Assembly: GCA_026075535.2 (NCBI GenBank)
Contig: AP026538.1
Location: 806,001 to 870,000 of the forward strand
Origin: Tricholoma matsutake
Taxonomy: Eukaryota > Basidiomycota > Agaricomycetes > Agaricales > Tricholomataceae
Length of the DNA stretch: 64,000 nucleotides
Direction of reading: 5' to 3'
Within the stretch, counting starts at the first letter, position 1, and each line of letters opens with the position of its first letter. This document shows, in pieces, positions 1 to 11,702 of this stretch. The notes beneath the pieces are model-generated. The model searched no databases, was not told where the DNA came from, and saw only the letters and a program-made list of their open reading frames with translations. Made by a program: the position numbers and the translations under genes.

Positions 1-320
1 ACCCCCAGCCTCACGAGCAACTGCTCGTGGGGTGGATCGTGGGTGGAATGACGCCCAGGCACAGGGACAGGAGATGACAACAACACACCACCCACCCCCA
101 GCCTCATGAGCAACTGCTCGTGGGGTGGAACGTGGGTGGAACAGTGCCCAGGTGCAGGGATAGGAGATGACAATGCACCACCTGCCCCCAGCCTCACAAG
201 CAACTGCTCATGGGGTGGATTGTGGGTGGAATGACAATGATGACAAGCCACCTACCCCCAGCCTCACGAGCAACTGCTCGTGGGGTGGATCGTGGGTGGA
301 AGGACAGACAACAGCAGGGT
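1..320. repeat. tandem repeat with palindromic core
   Basis: About four units start near 1, 94, 184 and 254. Each carries the core AGCCTCACGAGCAACTGCTC and then GTGGGGTGG. The core folds as CACGAGCA / TGCTCGTG with a 2-nt loop; units 2 and 3 differ mostly by C/T or G/A. Related palindromes recur near 36160, 36247, 51325, 55060 and 55425. Short open frames cross this stretch but are explained by the repeat. It forms the left part of a composite element running to 962. Confidence 0.75.
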
Positions 321-332
321 CGTGTCCCCTCC

Positions 333-589
333 CCCTCCCCCACACTTTGTGTGGGGAGGGATTTTTTTTGTACTTTTAATTATTTATTAGTATTGTGCCC
401 CCCCTCCCCCGTTTTGCGTGGGGGAGGGATTTTTTTCTTCATGTTTTTACCTCCCCCCTCGCGTTTGGCACGAGGGGTTAGCTTTTTATGTATATAAATA
501 AAACTCCCTCTCGCATCTTGTGAGAGGGAGGATTTTTTGTTTATCTATGTAATCACAATCATCCCACTCCCTCGCATTCAATGTGAGGG
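333..589 (+). repeat. array of five GC-rich hairpins with T-tracts
   Basis: Five inverted repeats follow one another at about 333-360, 401-428, 455-477, 504-530 and 569-589. Each has a CCCTC/GAGGG-type stem, and three (333-360, 401-428, 504-530) are followed directly by ATTTTTT. Loops are short (TTT, TTTT, TCT, TCA). The 504-530 hairpin pairs CTCCCTCTCGCA with TGTGAGAGGGAG. The same series recurs in reverse orientation at 35838-36066 with altered stems. Function unknown; the T-tracts make them look like serial terminator-type stems, but that is inference. Confidence 0.7.
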
Positions 590-675
590 ATGTGGTTAAT
601 TAAAAAAATTTGATCTTTCACTACTCCGAAAAAAATTAGAGTGTCATGAATAAACATTATATTACTATCTAATAA

Positions 676-770
676 TTCTCCTGTGGCTCAACTGGTTAAG
701 CACACATGTTTGGTTTGTCATGTGATCACTCTAATCAAGATGTCTTGAGTTCAATCCTTACTCTGCACAA
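676..770 (+). repeat. tRNA-derived SINE-like module (copy 1)
   Basis: An A-box-like stretch (GTGGCTCAACTGGTTAAGC, from about 682) and a B-box-like stretch (GAGTTCAATCC, from about 747) are spaced as in an internal RNA polymerase III promoter. Between them CACATG and CATGTG can pair. A second copy with the same boxes lies at 35648-35745 on the minus strand, in the same relation to the hairpin array and the tail, so this is a dispersed repeat and not a tRNA gene. Confidence 0.6.
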
Positions 771-841
771 ATATATTTTGTAGGCACTTTGACAACTTAA
801 GACTTGAAATTTGACTATCCATTAGGGTATATACTCTAAGT

Positions 842-962
842 TGAGCATGTGGAGTAACCAGAATCTGGTTGGAATAACCGGAATAACTGGACTCTGACCG
901 GAATAACTGGACTCCAACCAGAATAACTGGACTCTGACCGGAATAGGTGGGGGAGGGTAAAT
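842..962 (+). repeat. ACTGGACTCTGACCGGAATA tail repeats
   Basis: Tandem degenerate units of roughly 10-20 nt (ACTGGACTCTGACCGGAATA and variants) end in GGTGGGGGAGGGTAAA. The same ending, GGTGGGGGAGTGTAAA or close to it, closes similar tails at 36930-37150 (plus) and 35405-35600 (minus). This is the probable 3' tail of the SINE-like composite. Confidence 0.6.
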
Positions 963-1336
963 TACAGTAAACTAGCTACCTTTGTTTTGTATCACCAGTT
1001 TGTAAATCAACAAAGTCACCCATCTGTTCCAACCTAGTCACTCAGTTTAATCCAAGTCAATCTTCACTCCCCTTCATCTCTATCTAAGTCTTCCTCTACA
1101 CCTATACTCGTCCTCACTGGATAACCTCCAGACCTCCAATCTTCCCCGCTCACCTTCATTTGAAATTAGGACACTTGACGAGGAGAAGGGTGCAGTTTCT
1201 TATAAACTGAAGCCAAGTCCTTTCTGCCCATTTTAATCTTTGTCCTGGATTTCCTTCGGGATCCTGCTCCTGCCAGTCAGTTCTACTGTTCCGGGTCCAA
1301 CTGGAATCCCAACATCTTTCCTCCTCGATTCAGAAC
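963..1336. other. no gene recognised
   Basis: CT-rich sequence with no supported coding frame. A TATAAA-like stretch lies near 1201. It separates the composite repeat from the 3' end of the minus-strand gene that follows. Confidence 0.5.
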
Positions 1337-2736
1337 TTAACAATCATCAGCACTCCATGTTGCAAAATATGTGGAACAGTGAACTTCATTAGCAGTCACA
1401 AAGATGCCAGGTTCAGGGAAGAGGTATTTGCGGTCATGGGGTGATTGGGATCTGGGGTCCACTCGTGAAGAATTAGTGTCCACAGTGGCTAAAGCTGAGA
1501 CCCAGAAAGTGATAGGGATTGGAACAATAGAGTTGTTCTCGATCAGGTGGAACTTGTTGCAGCTGGGGGGACCAGGTGGCTGTGAACGACCTAAAAGGGG
1601 GTAAGTGACGATATGATCACCACTGGAAGGCACTTACCAGTTTGATGCTGATTCTTTTGGCAACCATGGTTTTGTTGACGAGTTTTCAAATTTCCTGAGG
1701 TAGCTGGCAAGGGTTGGGTACTGGAGCTAGCAACTGTGGATTCTGCTGACATTTGGCATGCCTGTGTAGAAGGAGACGACACCTGTGATGGATTTGATGA
1801 GGTGTTGACCGATTGGGAAATGATCAAGGCATTGAAAGGGTCAGGAGCACATAGGAAGTTTCTCGCATATTGGTGAATTTGGTGGTATCTTTCCAGTGAT
1901 GATGCCAAACCAGTGAAGAGGACTGGGTACAAGAATTGATGTCTGGTGAGAGAGACGATACCCTCCACACATTGTGGTTTGATGATCTTCAGAATGTTCT
2001 GATTGGTGAAATCAGATGCTGGACAGATAAGCCAGCAAGGAAGACCTGCTGTGACAAAGTCCTGAATGACTTGTAGATCGTGCGTGAAAACACCAACAGT
2101 ATTGGCAACTCCAGATGCACTTGGAGCATACCCATCCATGCGAGGTTTGTATACTTGCATATAGTCAAGCAGGGCAGTAAGTTCTAGCCACATGTGTTGC
2201 ACATCCTGCACACTGAACTCCATCTGCTGAAACATAGTGTAGACTGACTTCAACCAAACAAGCCCATGTTCCAGCATCTTGACTAACAGTCGAAGTATAG
2301 GGGGTTGTTTGCTGGAAGGATTATCACCCTGGTAAAGCTTAACATGATCTAATAGAGAGTTGATGGATATCTTCAGTGTGGTGAATTTGTCATCTGAAAG
2401 TTTTCCTAGGCCATGAATAGGGGCCACCAGGTGCACATGATGCCAGAAATGATCATGGGTAGGTGTGAACAAAATAATTTTGTGCAAGGGAAGTGTGTAG
2501 GGCCATGGAATTGCCCCATAGTGCAAGAAATAAGGAATGTATGGTTGTGGCCAGATGATAGGGTCATCATCAGCGTAGTGGGAATCAGCGCGCAGCTGTA
2601 CTGGACATTGGTTACTGAGAGGAGGGTAAGGAATGTAATCTTGATTGGGAGACATAATAAATGAGTGACCATCCATGATAATTGCCCCAACCTTGCCATC
2701 AAGGGGACCAATCACTGTGACTGGACAAGGGGCCAA
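1337..2736 (-). CDS. Agaricomycete transposon-associated protein, two exons
   Basis: Two exons (2736-1638 and 1590-1337) joined across a 47-nt GTAAGTG...TTTTAG intron at 1591-1637 give one frame of about 450 residues. The protein has no enzyme motif I can name. It carries the segment VGVFTHDLQVIQDFVTAGLP followed by CWLICP, and near the C-terminus FPEPGIFVTANEV. I recognise this pattern from large hypothetical proteins that accompany Agaricomycete transposons. It is divergent from the KDZ transposase starting near 3642, about 0.9 kb away, so the two may belong to one element. The true start may lie further upstream, and the C-terminus may be shortened compared with relatives. Function unknown. 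Confidence 0.55.
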
Positions 2737-3641
2737 AGTCAGTGATTAACATACAAAAAACTATGCTAACATATGGTAGCTGTTACTATTTTGCAAGAGG
2801 GTTATTTCATCCAAGACATCCAGCATTTCAACAATCTGTGGGGTGTGCATCTATGTCAGTCTGCAAACAAGAGGGATGGAAATAACATACCGAAACAGGA
2901 AACATCTGATGGACAAAGACTGCACACAGGAACCAAGGATGCATAGTGGGTAGGAAGGTGGGCCATTGCCAGAAAAGGATGTGTACTAACACCAAGTCAG
3001 ACACGATGGAGAACTTGATGGTCCCAAACTGGAAAGAGAAAAGGAACAAAGAGGGCCAAAACATGAGGCATGAGAGATGAGATCAAGAGACAATCGAGAG
3101 GATGGAGAAAGGTGGGAAAAAAAATTTGTTTGACTCATTTTGGACACGACCCATGTGATCTCTGACTTGCACGTTTGTACACAGTTAGCGAACAACCTCT
3201 CATGTCCCGCCCACTCCTGTCCCAACTTTCTGCTTTGATAGCCGCATCATGTCAAAGCATTTCTGGTCTGCTTTGGCCACTTGCTTTGACACTACAAGAA
3301 ATGTTTTATATCACTGTGGTTTGTGCTGCACCTCATCTTTCTGCCTGTCATTCATGTCATGATGGACAAACAGAAATGTCACACAGGTATTGGCAGCGTG
3401 AATCCCAATCCAAACAGAACAAAGTCCATTCATATCTCAGCCATAGCAAGTTCATCAACAATCGCCACTGATTACACCTTACATGACCACCCAAATGAGA
3501 AGAAGAATCACACTCAGGCTCCCTCAACCATGCCAGATGGTGACCTGCTGGATCCTGAACCACAGACACCAAAGAGGTATTTCTTGCTCATCATCCCCCA
3601 TGACATTTTCTTGGTGCAACCACTAACAGGGTGCATCAGTT
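2737..3641. other. divergent intergenic region, possible KDZ 5' exon
   Basis: Lies between the minus-strand transposon-associated gene and the plus-strand KDZ gene and could hold both promoters. The stretch 3531-3641 is open in the plus direction and may be the start of the KDZ protein, but I see no motif that proves it. No repeat or RNA gene was recognised. Confidence 0.35.
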
Positions 3642-6042
3642 ATGATGGACATCTTCACTGCACACCTCAACACTCTCCAATCAATAATCCTCTCTCACCA
3701 ATATCATCAAGATGTCAATAAGAAATGTCCATGTGGTGCTGAGACCACCTCATATCGATGTGAGGAATGCTTTGATGCCCCTATGCTCTGCAAGTCTTGC
3801 ATCATTTCGGCTCATATCAAGACTCCATTGCACCATATTGGTGAATGGAGTGGTACCCATTTCAATCATATTTCGTTGTTCACCCTCAGTGCTTTGCTTT
3901 GCCTAGGACACAGTGGCGACAAGTGTAGGCATTATCTGCCAGGGCCTGGCTGTAGCACCATTGTTGTTCATACCAATGGAATTCATCAAGTCCACATCAA
4001 ATATTGCTGTTGTGAACTCCCATTTAAATATTCCGATGCTCTTCAGCTAGCCCAGTCCTGGTTATTCCCAGCCACGATGGAATGCCCAGAGACTGCTTTT
4101 ACCTTTGATGTCCTCAATGATTTCTATCTCCATAGTCTGACATCAAAGAAAGCAGTCATGGATTATGTTGATGCCCTCTGGAAACACACCAATTCTGCAT
4201 TCCCTCACAATGTACCCATGCATATGCTTGTCGCTCTGAAGTCTGGGTCATACTTACATCATCTTAGAATCAGTACAAAGAATTCAATTATGTCCAATGC
4301 ATCTGGCATCATCTTGCAACTCAGAGGCGAACCAGCCAAGCTCTTGGAATTGACTGCATTCTTACACAGAGGCACCCAGGTTCTTTAACAGTATGATGTC
4401 CTGCTTGCCCTGAGATCGGCTTGAAGGTCAATAAGAAGACAGTCGATGAAGCAAAGGAATCGGAAACATATGTTTTTATCTTGTTAATCTAATGCCCTGA
4501 CATTTCTATCCAGTCACAAGTACACACTGTTTTTGTCCACAGATGGTAACTTTCACCTGCAACGGAAGCACAAAGTCAATGATCCAGACAATGTTGCCTT
4601 GAACAAAGGCCAGGCATATTTCATTGAGAATACTCAATATAAAGAGTACTTATCTATTGTCTGCCCATGTCCTGAAGTACGTATGCTCTCTGTACCAACA
4701 GTTAGTAACTGACACCTTGCCAGAAATTCACTTGTACCCATCTCCGAGCAGTTCAACTCCAGAACATCATCAAGTTCAAAAATGCAGACATCAGCAGCAT
4801 GGTCATTGTGATGTGCACACGACATGGGTTTTACATGCCTCAGGGAATGGTTGATTTGCAGAAAGGCAAAGTGTATGCTCCTGTCATTGTTTGAGCTATA
4901 TATATCACTAACCCACCAGTATCAGATTTGTGAACATGGATTATGCACTCGCCTTTGCTCTTGCTGAATGCACCAGTCAATGATGGATCATGCTCAGCTA
5001 TGATGTCTGGTGCCAATTCACTATCAATCTCCTCAAACGCTCCCATGAGCGATTCCTGAGTATGGCTGAAATTATTGAACATGTTCATGGCACGATCCCT
5101 AGTGCCCATATCCATAGACACCTGCTTGTCTGTCAGCTTATCTGGGCATTCAAGTACATCATGTACTCCAGTGAGATGTATGGTGAGCTAATTGAAACCA
5201 GCTGGGCAGAACAAAACCAAACAGCAGGAAGCACAAAGGAACAAAATGATGGTCATCAACATGATACTCTTGATGACTTCTGCGGTTACTGGAACTGGAC
5301 AAAACTTCATCAGATGAGTAAGTGTTTTGCTTCCTGCAAACTATCATCTTCTCAATTTGCTGTTCAGCCGCTACATTAACATGGCTATATAAAGTTTGTG
5401 TTCCACGCATGAAGGCCCTTGAGAAAGTGGTGGATGGTTTGTCCCAATGTGCTGGACTTGCATTGGTAGCTGAATGGGAGAAGATGGATGTTGTCCCGAA
5501 GAAGGTCAATGGAGTCTGGGTCAGTGTCTTTGAGGCAAGTCTGTCAAGGGCATTAAGGGTAAGCTCCATGTTCCTTATTCAGTGTCAGTGTCAGCTTCTG
5601 ACCATAATCCAGGTCCTCCAACTCAAAAGAAAGCTTGCAAGAAGCTCATTCAAGACAAAAAAATCACTGAACTTGCTGGCATGGATTCCACAGGGGGTGT
5701 TCAATTAAACAACATGGCACTACATATAGAACATGAGCAGTAAGTTACTATCCATCATTCATTCATCAAACCATGGCTCATGACTTTGATAGAGCCCTCG
5801 TAAAGCAGAAGGCAGCCTCTGATGAGACTACTGATAAGGAGTTACTGGATGCTTGGCTCAAACTCCAGCCCAATTTGAATAAGTGGTGCCGCACTCAACT
5901 GGACCTGTATCCCAAACTTGCGATGGAGAGCAACATCATCAATGCAGCCAAGCCAGAATGTGACAGTCTACTTCTCCCTTCCAACTTCAGTGAACCACAG
6001 CAGCAATCCCTAGGCCTCAGCGAGCTTGCAAATGTTGAGTAT
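3642..6042 (+). pseudogene. KDZ transposase with CxC2 cysteine cluster, broken
   Basis: Large DNA transposase of the Kyakuja-Dileera-Zisupton group. The N-terminus has the CxC2-type cluster: CPCGAETTSYRCEECF, then LCKSC and PLHHIGEWSG (about 3730-3860). The catalytic part follows in pieces: DGNFHLQRKHKVNDPDNV near 4545, CTRHGFYMPQGMVDLQKG near 4815, MDYAL near 4940, LSYDVWCQFTINLLKR near 4990 and DTLDDFCGYWNWTKLHQM near 5260. An intron GTAAGTGTT...TTCAG at about 5319-5367 separates the last block from the charged C-terminal part (EWEKMD near 5470). Frames change repeatedly. The reading frame runs to LGLSELANVEY and is interrupted at 6042 by a 1.9-kb insertion; the C-terminal remainder lies at 7973-8129. 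Confidence 0.85.
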
Positions 6043-7964
6043 TAGGGCCTGGCTTGGCCTGAAAGCAACAGCTTTGGCTTTCTTGAACCTCAGGCCAGGC
6101 CAAAGCTGTCAATCATGGCTTGGCCCTGGCTCGGCCTGGCCCAGGCTGTGGCTTTTGTATGTAAAATGTTCAAATTTTGCCCACAGGTCCATTGGTTATA
6201 AACTTATACAGGAAGCTAATTAGAACAATACAAGTCTTCTTGTCCAATAAACAGCCTCACTGAGACTGTGTTCACTCAGGGTAACTACAAGCCACCAATG
6301 TACAAAGAAACAATTTGAATTAAATTTAAACTCACCTAAATGCATGAGAGGGAGGTGGAATTAAATACATTGTAAGGGCAACCTTAGCCTCTAGCAAAGG
6401 GAAATCTGAAGTTAAAATTATACTACATAGTACAGGGATTGGAGGTGCACCTAGCAAAGGGAAATCCGAAGAGAAAACTCTAAGGACCCCTTTGCCAGTG
6501 CCCAGTATATGTGAAAACTGCAAAAATCAAATAATAACCTAAGAATAGAAAAGGCAGAGATAGGCTGATTCAGACCACCGAGTGACATTGTACCAAGGGG
6601 TAAATGTCAGAAGGAGTGCTCCGTCTCTAAATATAAAACTGTCAACATGTACAAATGTGATAGGAAGAGAAAATTAGTAATAAAATGAGGAAAAATCATA
6701 GAAAATGAAGAATAGAAGGAAATGAGATGGGGAAAAATGTAGGATGAACATAAAAAAATAGGAGAAACATGTGGGGCACCCTCTAGTCCCTTTACATATC
6801 CACCAAAAAATTGTGACCACATGTTGCATGTTTTCCACTCACCAGTAATGGTAGGGGTGGGTGCTGGGCCATTTGTTGTTGATGCTGGGGTGTCATTGTC
6901 ATCATCCTCGTTGTCCCTGTCGTTGTCCTCTTCCCCGTTGTCTAGTCCTCGCCATCCTCTCCTTTGTCCCCATCATTGTTCTCTTCCCTGATGTTGATGT
7001 TGCTGTCGGGTCCTAGTCCTGGTCGTCCCATTGCCATCATCCTCTGCTACCCACCGGTGTCCTTCAAGCTGTCCTTGTCTCATTGGCATCCTTTCATTCA
7101 GCCCCTGTCATCCCCATTTTCATTGGTCTTGTTGTCATGTCATCATTGTCTCCGCCTCATTGTCCTCTCCCTCTTCCTGGTCCCCCTTGTTCCCAACTAC
7201 TTCCTCGTTGTTGGCCATTTTATCATTGCTCCCCATTCCTACAAGTCGGCAGTTGGGGTTGGTGGTGGTGGCATCATTAGGTGTGGGCTTGTTTTGGCAT
7301 CATTGCAACACCATTAGATCCCCTAGATTAATGAAAACATATGTTAGTTAAGCAAAAAAACAAGAAACAAACATGGAAAAACTTACCTGGCCAAATGACA
7401 TTTGGCCACATTTCATGTGCACTGCATGATGCAACCCATTTGTGTTGTTTCCTGGTGTAGCCATGGGTGCTGTGTGATAAAACTTGTATTTGGTTACTAG
7501 TTAAAGAATAAGCAAAGAATGACAAAAAGCTTATCATACACAACAACATCATTGTGCATTTGCTGCCAACATAAGCGATGTCTGTCAAACACAGCCACCG
7601 AGGATATGCATGGAGTTTGCCATCAAATCAAGTTGAAGGGGTAGGTAGTTGAATATATGGTAGGGGCATAAGTGATGCAGCCAATGTGCATGGTGGATTA
7701 CTCAAGGATGGTTCAGCAACAATCGAGAAATGAACGTCAATCAACAATCGATTAAATTGCCATATTGAAATAATTTTCTCATCACCAAAAAATTTGCTCA
7801 AGCCCACCAAGAAGCCATGGCTTAGTGGCTTGGCTTAGGCTTTTCGGAACCCCAAGCCAGGCCAAAGCCATCATGAAGCCATCTTCACGGCCTGGCTTGG
7901 TTTGGCCTATTTGGGCTCAGCTTGGCCCAGCTCACGGCCTCAGGCTGGGCCAAGCACAGCACTA
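6043..7964. mobile_element. hAT-like non-autonomous element (1.92 kb)
   Basis: An 8-bp direct repeat TTGAGTAT flanks the block (6035-6042 and 7965-7972), as expected for hAT transposition. The ends are imperfect inverted repeats: TAGGGCCTGGCTTGGCCTGA on the left against TAGTGCTGTGCTTGGCCCAG (reverse complement) on the right. Sub-terminal regions are rich in GGCTTGG/CCAAGCC motifs, typical of transposase-binding repeats. No transposase frame is visible inside. The interior has a low-complexity CATCATTGTC-type stretch at about 6870-7230 and nothing else I recognise. It interrupts the KDZ transposase gene. Confidence 0.8.
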
Positions 7965-7972
7965 TTGAGTAT

Positions 7973-8129
7973 GCATTATCATGCGGGTACTGGCAATGCC
8001 TGCAAAATTCTGTCTTGCTTGGCTTTGTTTGGTCCTCAGCCAAAGTACCAATTTAGGTGGCACTTTGTAGTTGTCGAGGTATCTAACAATCCAGGAGCAC
8101 AGTACAAGCAGATAAAGTGCATTATATGA
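7973..8129 (+). pseudogene. KDZ transposase C-terminal remainder
   Basis: Directly after the right target duplication the sequence reads AGTGNACKIL in one frame. This fits the KDZ C-terminal motif that follows the conserved ELAxxEY segment lying before the insertion. The frame is shifted by one base relative to the upstream half, so precise loss of the insertion would not fully restore the gene. It ends at a stop at 8127-8129 after a short C-terminal part. Confidence 0.6.
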
Positions 8130-8194
8130 TAGAATATCAAATATACTCACTGTAAGAATTAAGTACTATATCATAGAACTACGACAAGAATTAT

Positions 8195-9024
8195 ATACCG
8201 CGGCTTCAACCAAGCTCCAACAGCATTGCCAACCTGCTCCATAGGTACTCCAAGCTTCACCAATTCATGAGTCATTGTACATGTATCTTCTGTAAAACCC
8301 CATTCTCTTTTAGGGCAAAAGGCTCTGATAACACCTTCTCCAACTTTTCCAGGAACCGTGTAATGTGCTTGGAAAGTTTCTCATGCAATTTGGTCAGGGT
8401 TGAAATCTGTGCCTGTGCTTGAGAAAGGGCATCTCTTGTTTTGCACCAGAGTTGTTCAGTTCTGGAAAGATTCACCTGAGCATCTGTCACTGCGATGTCC
8501 ATCATTCTGGTGTTCCCCTCAGCAACATGAAGGTCAGATTGACATGCATGCAGTTCCTCTTGAGGTCGAACAACACTTTTTCATCCACATGCAGATTTCC
8601 ATCTTTCATTCTGAAGTTTGCGCTGAAAGTGTTCGGCACACAATTGGGATGCAAGCAGCTGATCTTCAGAGGTAATAATGGCATTATTGATGTGGGTAGT
8701 TAGGGGTGGTGTTGAGGTGGAATGTGTTGGTTGGTTTTCTTTCTCGCATCTGGACGTGTTGGCAATCTCCAGCATGGCTTTTTGCTTTGTGGTACATTTT
8801 TTCCACAGGTTCCAGCCCATGTCATTAGCATTTACAGGTCCAGTTAAGTCTGGTTTTTGACATCTAAATGGGGCAACTGCAACCGCAACTGGTCCAGGAC
8901 TGACCCAGATATTGATGGACCACAACTGGACCACATAGGACCAGTCCATATCGGTCCATGGACTGATAAAAACCAGTCTGAACCGACTTTTTGTTGTAAA
9001 ATTTGTTGTACCAATATATCCCAT
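8195..9024 (-). pseudogene. coiled-coil transposon-associated protein fragment
   Basis: Minus-strand coding remnants read from about 8810 (KENQPTHSTSTPPLTTHINN) through a Lys/Arg/Gln-rich part with RTEQLWCKTRDALSQAQAQI and LTKLHEKLSKHITRFLEKL (8320-8480), clearly coiled coil. They continue, after a frame change near 8300, to LVKLGVPMEQVGNAVGAW (about 8210-8270). The order of segments resembles a coiled-coil protein common beside Agaricomycete transposons. No catalytic motif. Several frames are needed, so it is inactive as written. It lies tail-to-tail with the KDZ gene. Confidence 0.5.
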
Positions 9025-9620
9025 ATGTTTCTCAGCAACTATTACACCAGCAGTTGGATATCGTAATTCCCCAGTGACTGGTCCAACTTTTAAAATATTT
9101 CATCAAGATTTGACTGAGATATGACCAAAACAAAAGTACATTGTATTACATGTTGTAGTTTGTAGTTTGTAGCTGTAGTTGTAGTATGTAGTTGCAGCTT
9201 GTGAAGGGTGTTAAATTAATCAAAGATACATGGTACAGATGTTTATGTGTGTTATTTTTATGTCTTGGATGGTGTCCAATTGTACCCAACATTTTTGTAA
9301 CACAAGGTATAAGCAGTACAATCAAAGTTATTTTAATCACAACAAAATCCTCATCCAAATGTATTTGGTCATATCTCTCTCAGTTCTCAACCATTTTTGA
9401 TGGTCCATGGAGCGAAATTAAAGGCATTACGTGTGGGAATCAGGGGGAATAGCTCACATGACATATAAACTGGTTTTCATCAGTTTGATGATATTCTTCA
9501 AAGCAAAAGACTGGCAACTGGACTGCAAAAGACTGGTCCTATAAATAGCCTCTTGATGAACTTGACTTCAGTTCAGTTCAGTTCAGTTTTGGTCTTTTTC
9601 CAGTTCATAGGACCAGACCT
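8870..9620. repeat. GGTCCAGT/GACTGGACC-rich dispersed repeat
   Basis: Dense degenerate repeats of GGACCAGTCC, AACTGGTCC and similar words occur at about 8880-9000 and 9460-9620, the latter with TTCAGTTCAGTTCAGTTCAG. Its end AGACCTTTAAACACTA matches the ends of related blocks at 51940 and (inverted) 54490, suggesting a shared terminus AAACACTA. A run of GTAGTTTGTAGTTTGTAG lies near 9158-9175. No gene was recognised between them. Confidence 0.5.
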
Positions 9621-10196
9621 TTAAACACTACATGTCATCACATCAGACACTAAGATAGGTGACATCTAGATCCAGCACCCTTATGTAAGCTGCTTAGTAA
9701 GCGCCAAGCCTGGCCAAATGTGAGATTAAAATTTTTTATCGCAACTCTTGAGAAGCAAAGAGTGGCTTTCTAAATGCTGAGAGGTATATGTGGTATATAA
9801 AATCCAGTTCTCTGCCCTGGATGCTTGTCAGGGGCCATCATAGCAGTGTTTGCTGTTGTTCTATGTGCTTGGTGGGTGTAATTAGCCTTAGCATCATCAT
9901 TTCTACATTTTAATCCTCCTTAGAGCTGAAGTATCTATACAAGTAGAGTGTTTACATCCACATAAAAGGTCCCTCAGATTAAATATGTGGTCATCTCAGC
10001 CTCGTCTACCCTATTGATGTATGGCAATATCACATACATGGTCACATGACCTGGCCAAATGTTCCATGTCAAATATTCAAAAACAGCGGAACTTTGTCCA
10101 AAAAGGTCTAGAAAGCATTTAAACCCAGAATAAAATTTAAAAATGTGTGGCCACTACTACTCAACAACTAGCCCAAAATATGTTAAACAGAAAAGA
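9621..10196. other. no gene recognised
   Basis: AT-rich sequence without a supported frame, inverted repeat or known motif. Confidence 0.5.
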
Positions 10197-10270
10197 TGAC
10201 CAGACTGGGGATTGAACCCAGGCCCTCCTGGACATATACCAGATGCTCTGACCAACTGAGCTATCAGGTC
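10197..10270 (-). tRNA. tRNA-like cloverleaf, probably tRNA pseudogene or SINE head
   Basis: On the minus strand the sequence folds into a full cloverleaf. Acceptor GACCTGA/TCTGGTC pairs 6 of 7. The D stem is GCTC/GAGC with loop AGTTGGTCA. The anticodon stem TCTGG/CCAGG pairs with a 7-nt loop TATATGT. The T stem CTGGG/CCCAG is perfect with loop TTCAATC. A and B boxes are intact. The anticodon position reads TAT (would be Ile), but position 33 is A instead of the near-universal T, so a functional tRNA is doubtful. Confidence 0.5.
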
Positions 10271-11423
10271 TTATAGGGTTCAACAGAACAAGGATACCAT
10301 ATAACCAGACACGGATTGCTACAACTATCACATCACTTGTGTGTGTGTGCAAACTATGGTCTGTTAAGCACTGATTAAGCAGTGACAGATTATATAATCC
10401 AACAAAATATTATATTATAATTGCAGAGAGTGGTGCATTGACATCCTATCTGTCTATCTCTGCATCCAGAATTGTCAGATATGTAATGTGGTGAGGGTAG
10501 AGGATGCTGCCAGACGACGATGTTTTTGCTTACATAATAGGTGCTGGAAATGGCTGTCGCCTATCTTAGTCAAGTATGCCAGACGTGACTTATGCATTGA
10601 TTACATAACACATGTATCCCTACAATATTGCAACGTCGGTAGGGATGGACACACTTGCATTACGGTGGTGACATTTTGGGAAATACCATTTTGAAGCCAT
10701 ATAAAGATTTTGTTCGAGGAATATTTCTATTTTTCTTCTTCATTCATTTTATAGATTACAGAAATAACCCGTGAAAGATGAAAAAAACATAAAATTTTCT
10801 TTGAAAAATGTCTTCAAAATCAAAATTTACTACAACTTCCTCCTGCAAAACTAGTCCGGAAACATTTGTTGTGAGCCTTGTGCCGACCTTGCATGGTTTG
10901 GGACATGCTTTCAGCCAACATTACATTACATAAGCGAGACAACGTTTGGCAGGCGTTGCCAGTACCCACATGATTATGTGAAGGACAGGCATATGACGCC
11001 CCCAGTGGATAAGCTTCGCCTTGCCATCCAGACCTTCAATCACAAACAAAATTCAAGGTGGATCAAGTACGTGGTCAGGGAGAAAACACGCGCGCTCAGG
11101 CTTTCCTTAGAACGCTCTCCAGTAACAAAGATTAATGCAAGCAGACAAGTATCGTGACTGCTCGGACTGCTCTTCTTGCGCTTGGGACTTTCAGCAGATG
11201 ACAGATCCTTAACAGCCATTGCATAATACTCAGTTGTGGGTGCAAGAATGATAGCGCGGCGCCAGGCCAGGGAGATACAAGGAAGGAGGACCTGTGGTTT
11301 TCTGGATGGTTGGACGTCCAAGTGGCCTTTTCAGCCGAAGAAGAGGTTGGATGGATGGCAGGTTGAGTGTAAGTCTTCCCTTCCTCTGTTCTTGTCCATG
11401 GTCCTCACGTTGCCATTGCACAG
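10271..11423. other. no gene recognised
   Basis: Short open frames occur on both strands (for example 11040-11321 minus and 11236-11427 plus) but none carries a motif I know. CpG is visibly more common than in the flanking transposon blocks. Some of 10980-11423 may be the degraded upstream part of the KDZ-like fragment that follows. Confidence 0.4.
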
Positions 11424-11702
11424 TTGAACAGAGTTAAATGGTTTAGAGAACGTGCCGCCCGCGATCGTGCTCGAGAAGAGAACTTGGAGATCCTTGAAAG
11501 AAGAGTTTCGACGAACTGTGAAATCCTTTCGAACGTATTGTCAACGGTATGGAACGAGCTCGCTGTGCAGTCAAGGAAGGACTCCATGGGGGCAGTGGGC
11601 TTATGCCTCAAAACAGTCAGACATGTATTGCGAACTGGCTTGCGGATTGCTCGGCTGCATTTCAGAAGGCTCAGGCAGTAGCAGAACCTGCGAAGTCAGC
11701 GA
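11424..11702 (+). pseudogene. KDZ-type transposase C-terminal fragment, frameshifted
   Basis: The first frame gives WFRERAARDRAREENLEIL. The next frame gives KEEFRRTVKSF and then WAYASKQSDMYCELA. Read in that order the blocks resemble the Arg/Glu-rich C-terminus of KDZ transposases of a different branch from the one at 3642. At least one frameshift (near 11500) is needed. Nothing upstream could be assigned to the catalytic part. A short (GGATT)n run follows at 11741-11764. Confidence 0.4.

Noticed and set aside
167..497. Overlapping plus-strand open frames of 70 and 95 codons.
   Set aside because: They are produced by the tandem palindromic repeat and the hairpin array and have repeat-derived composition.
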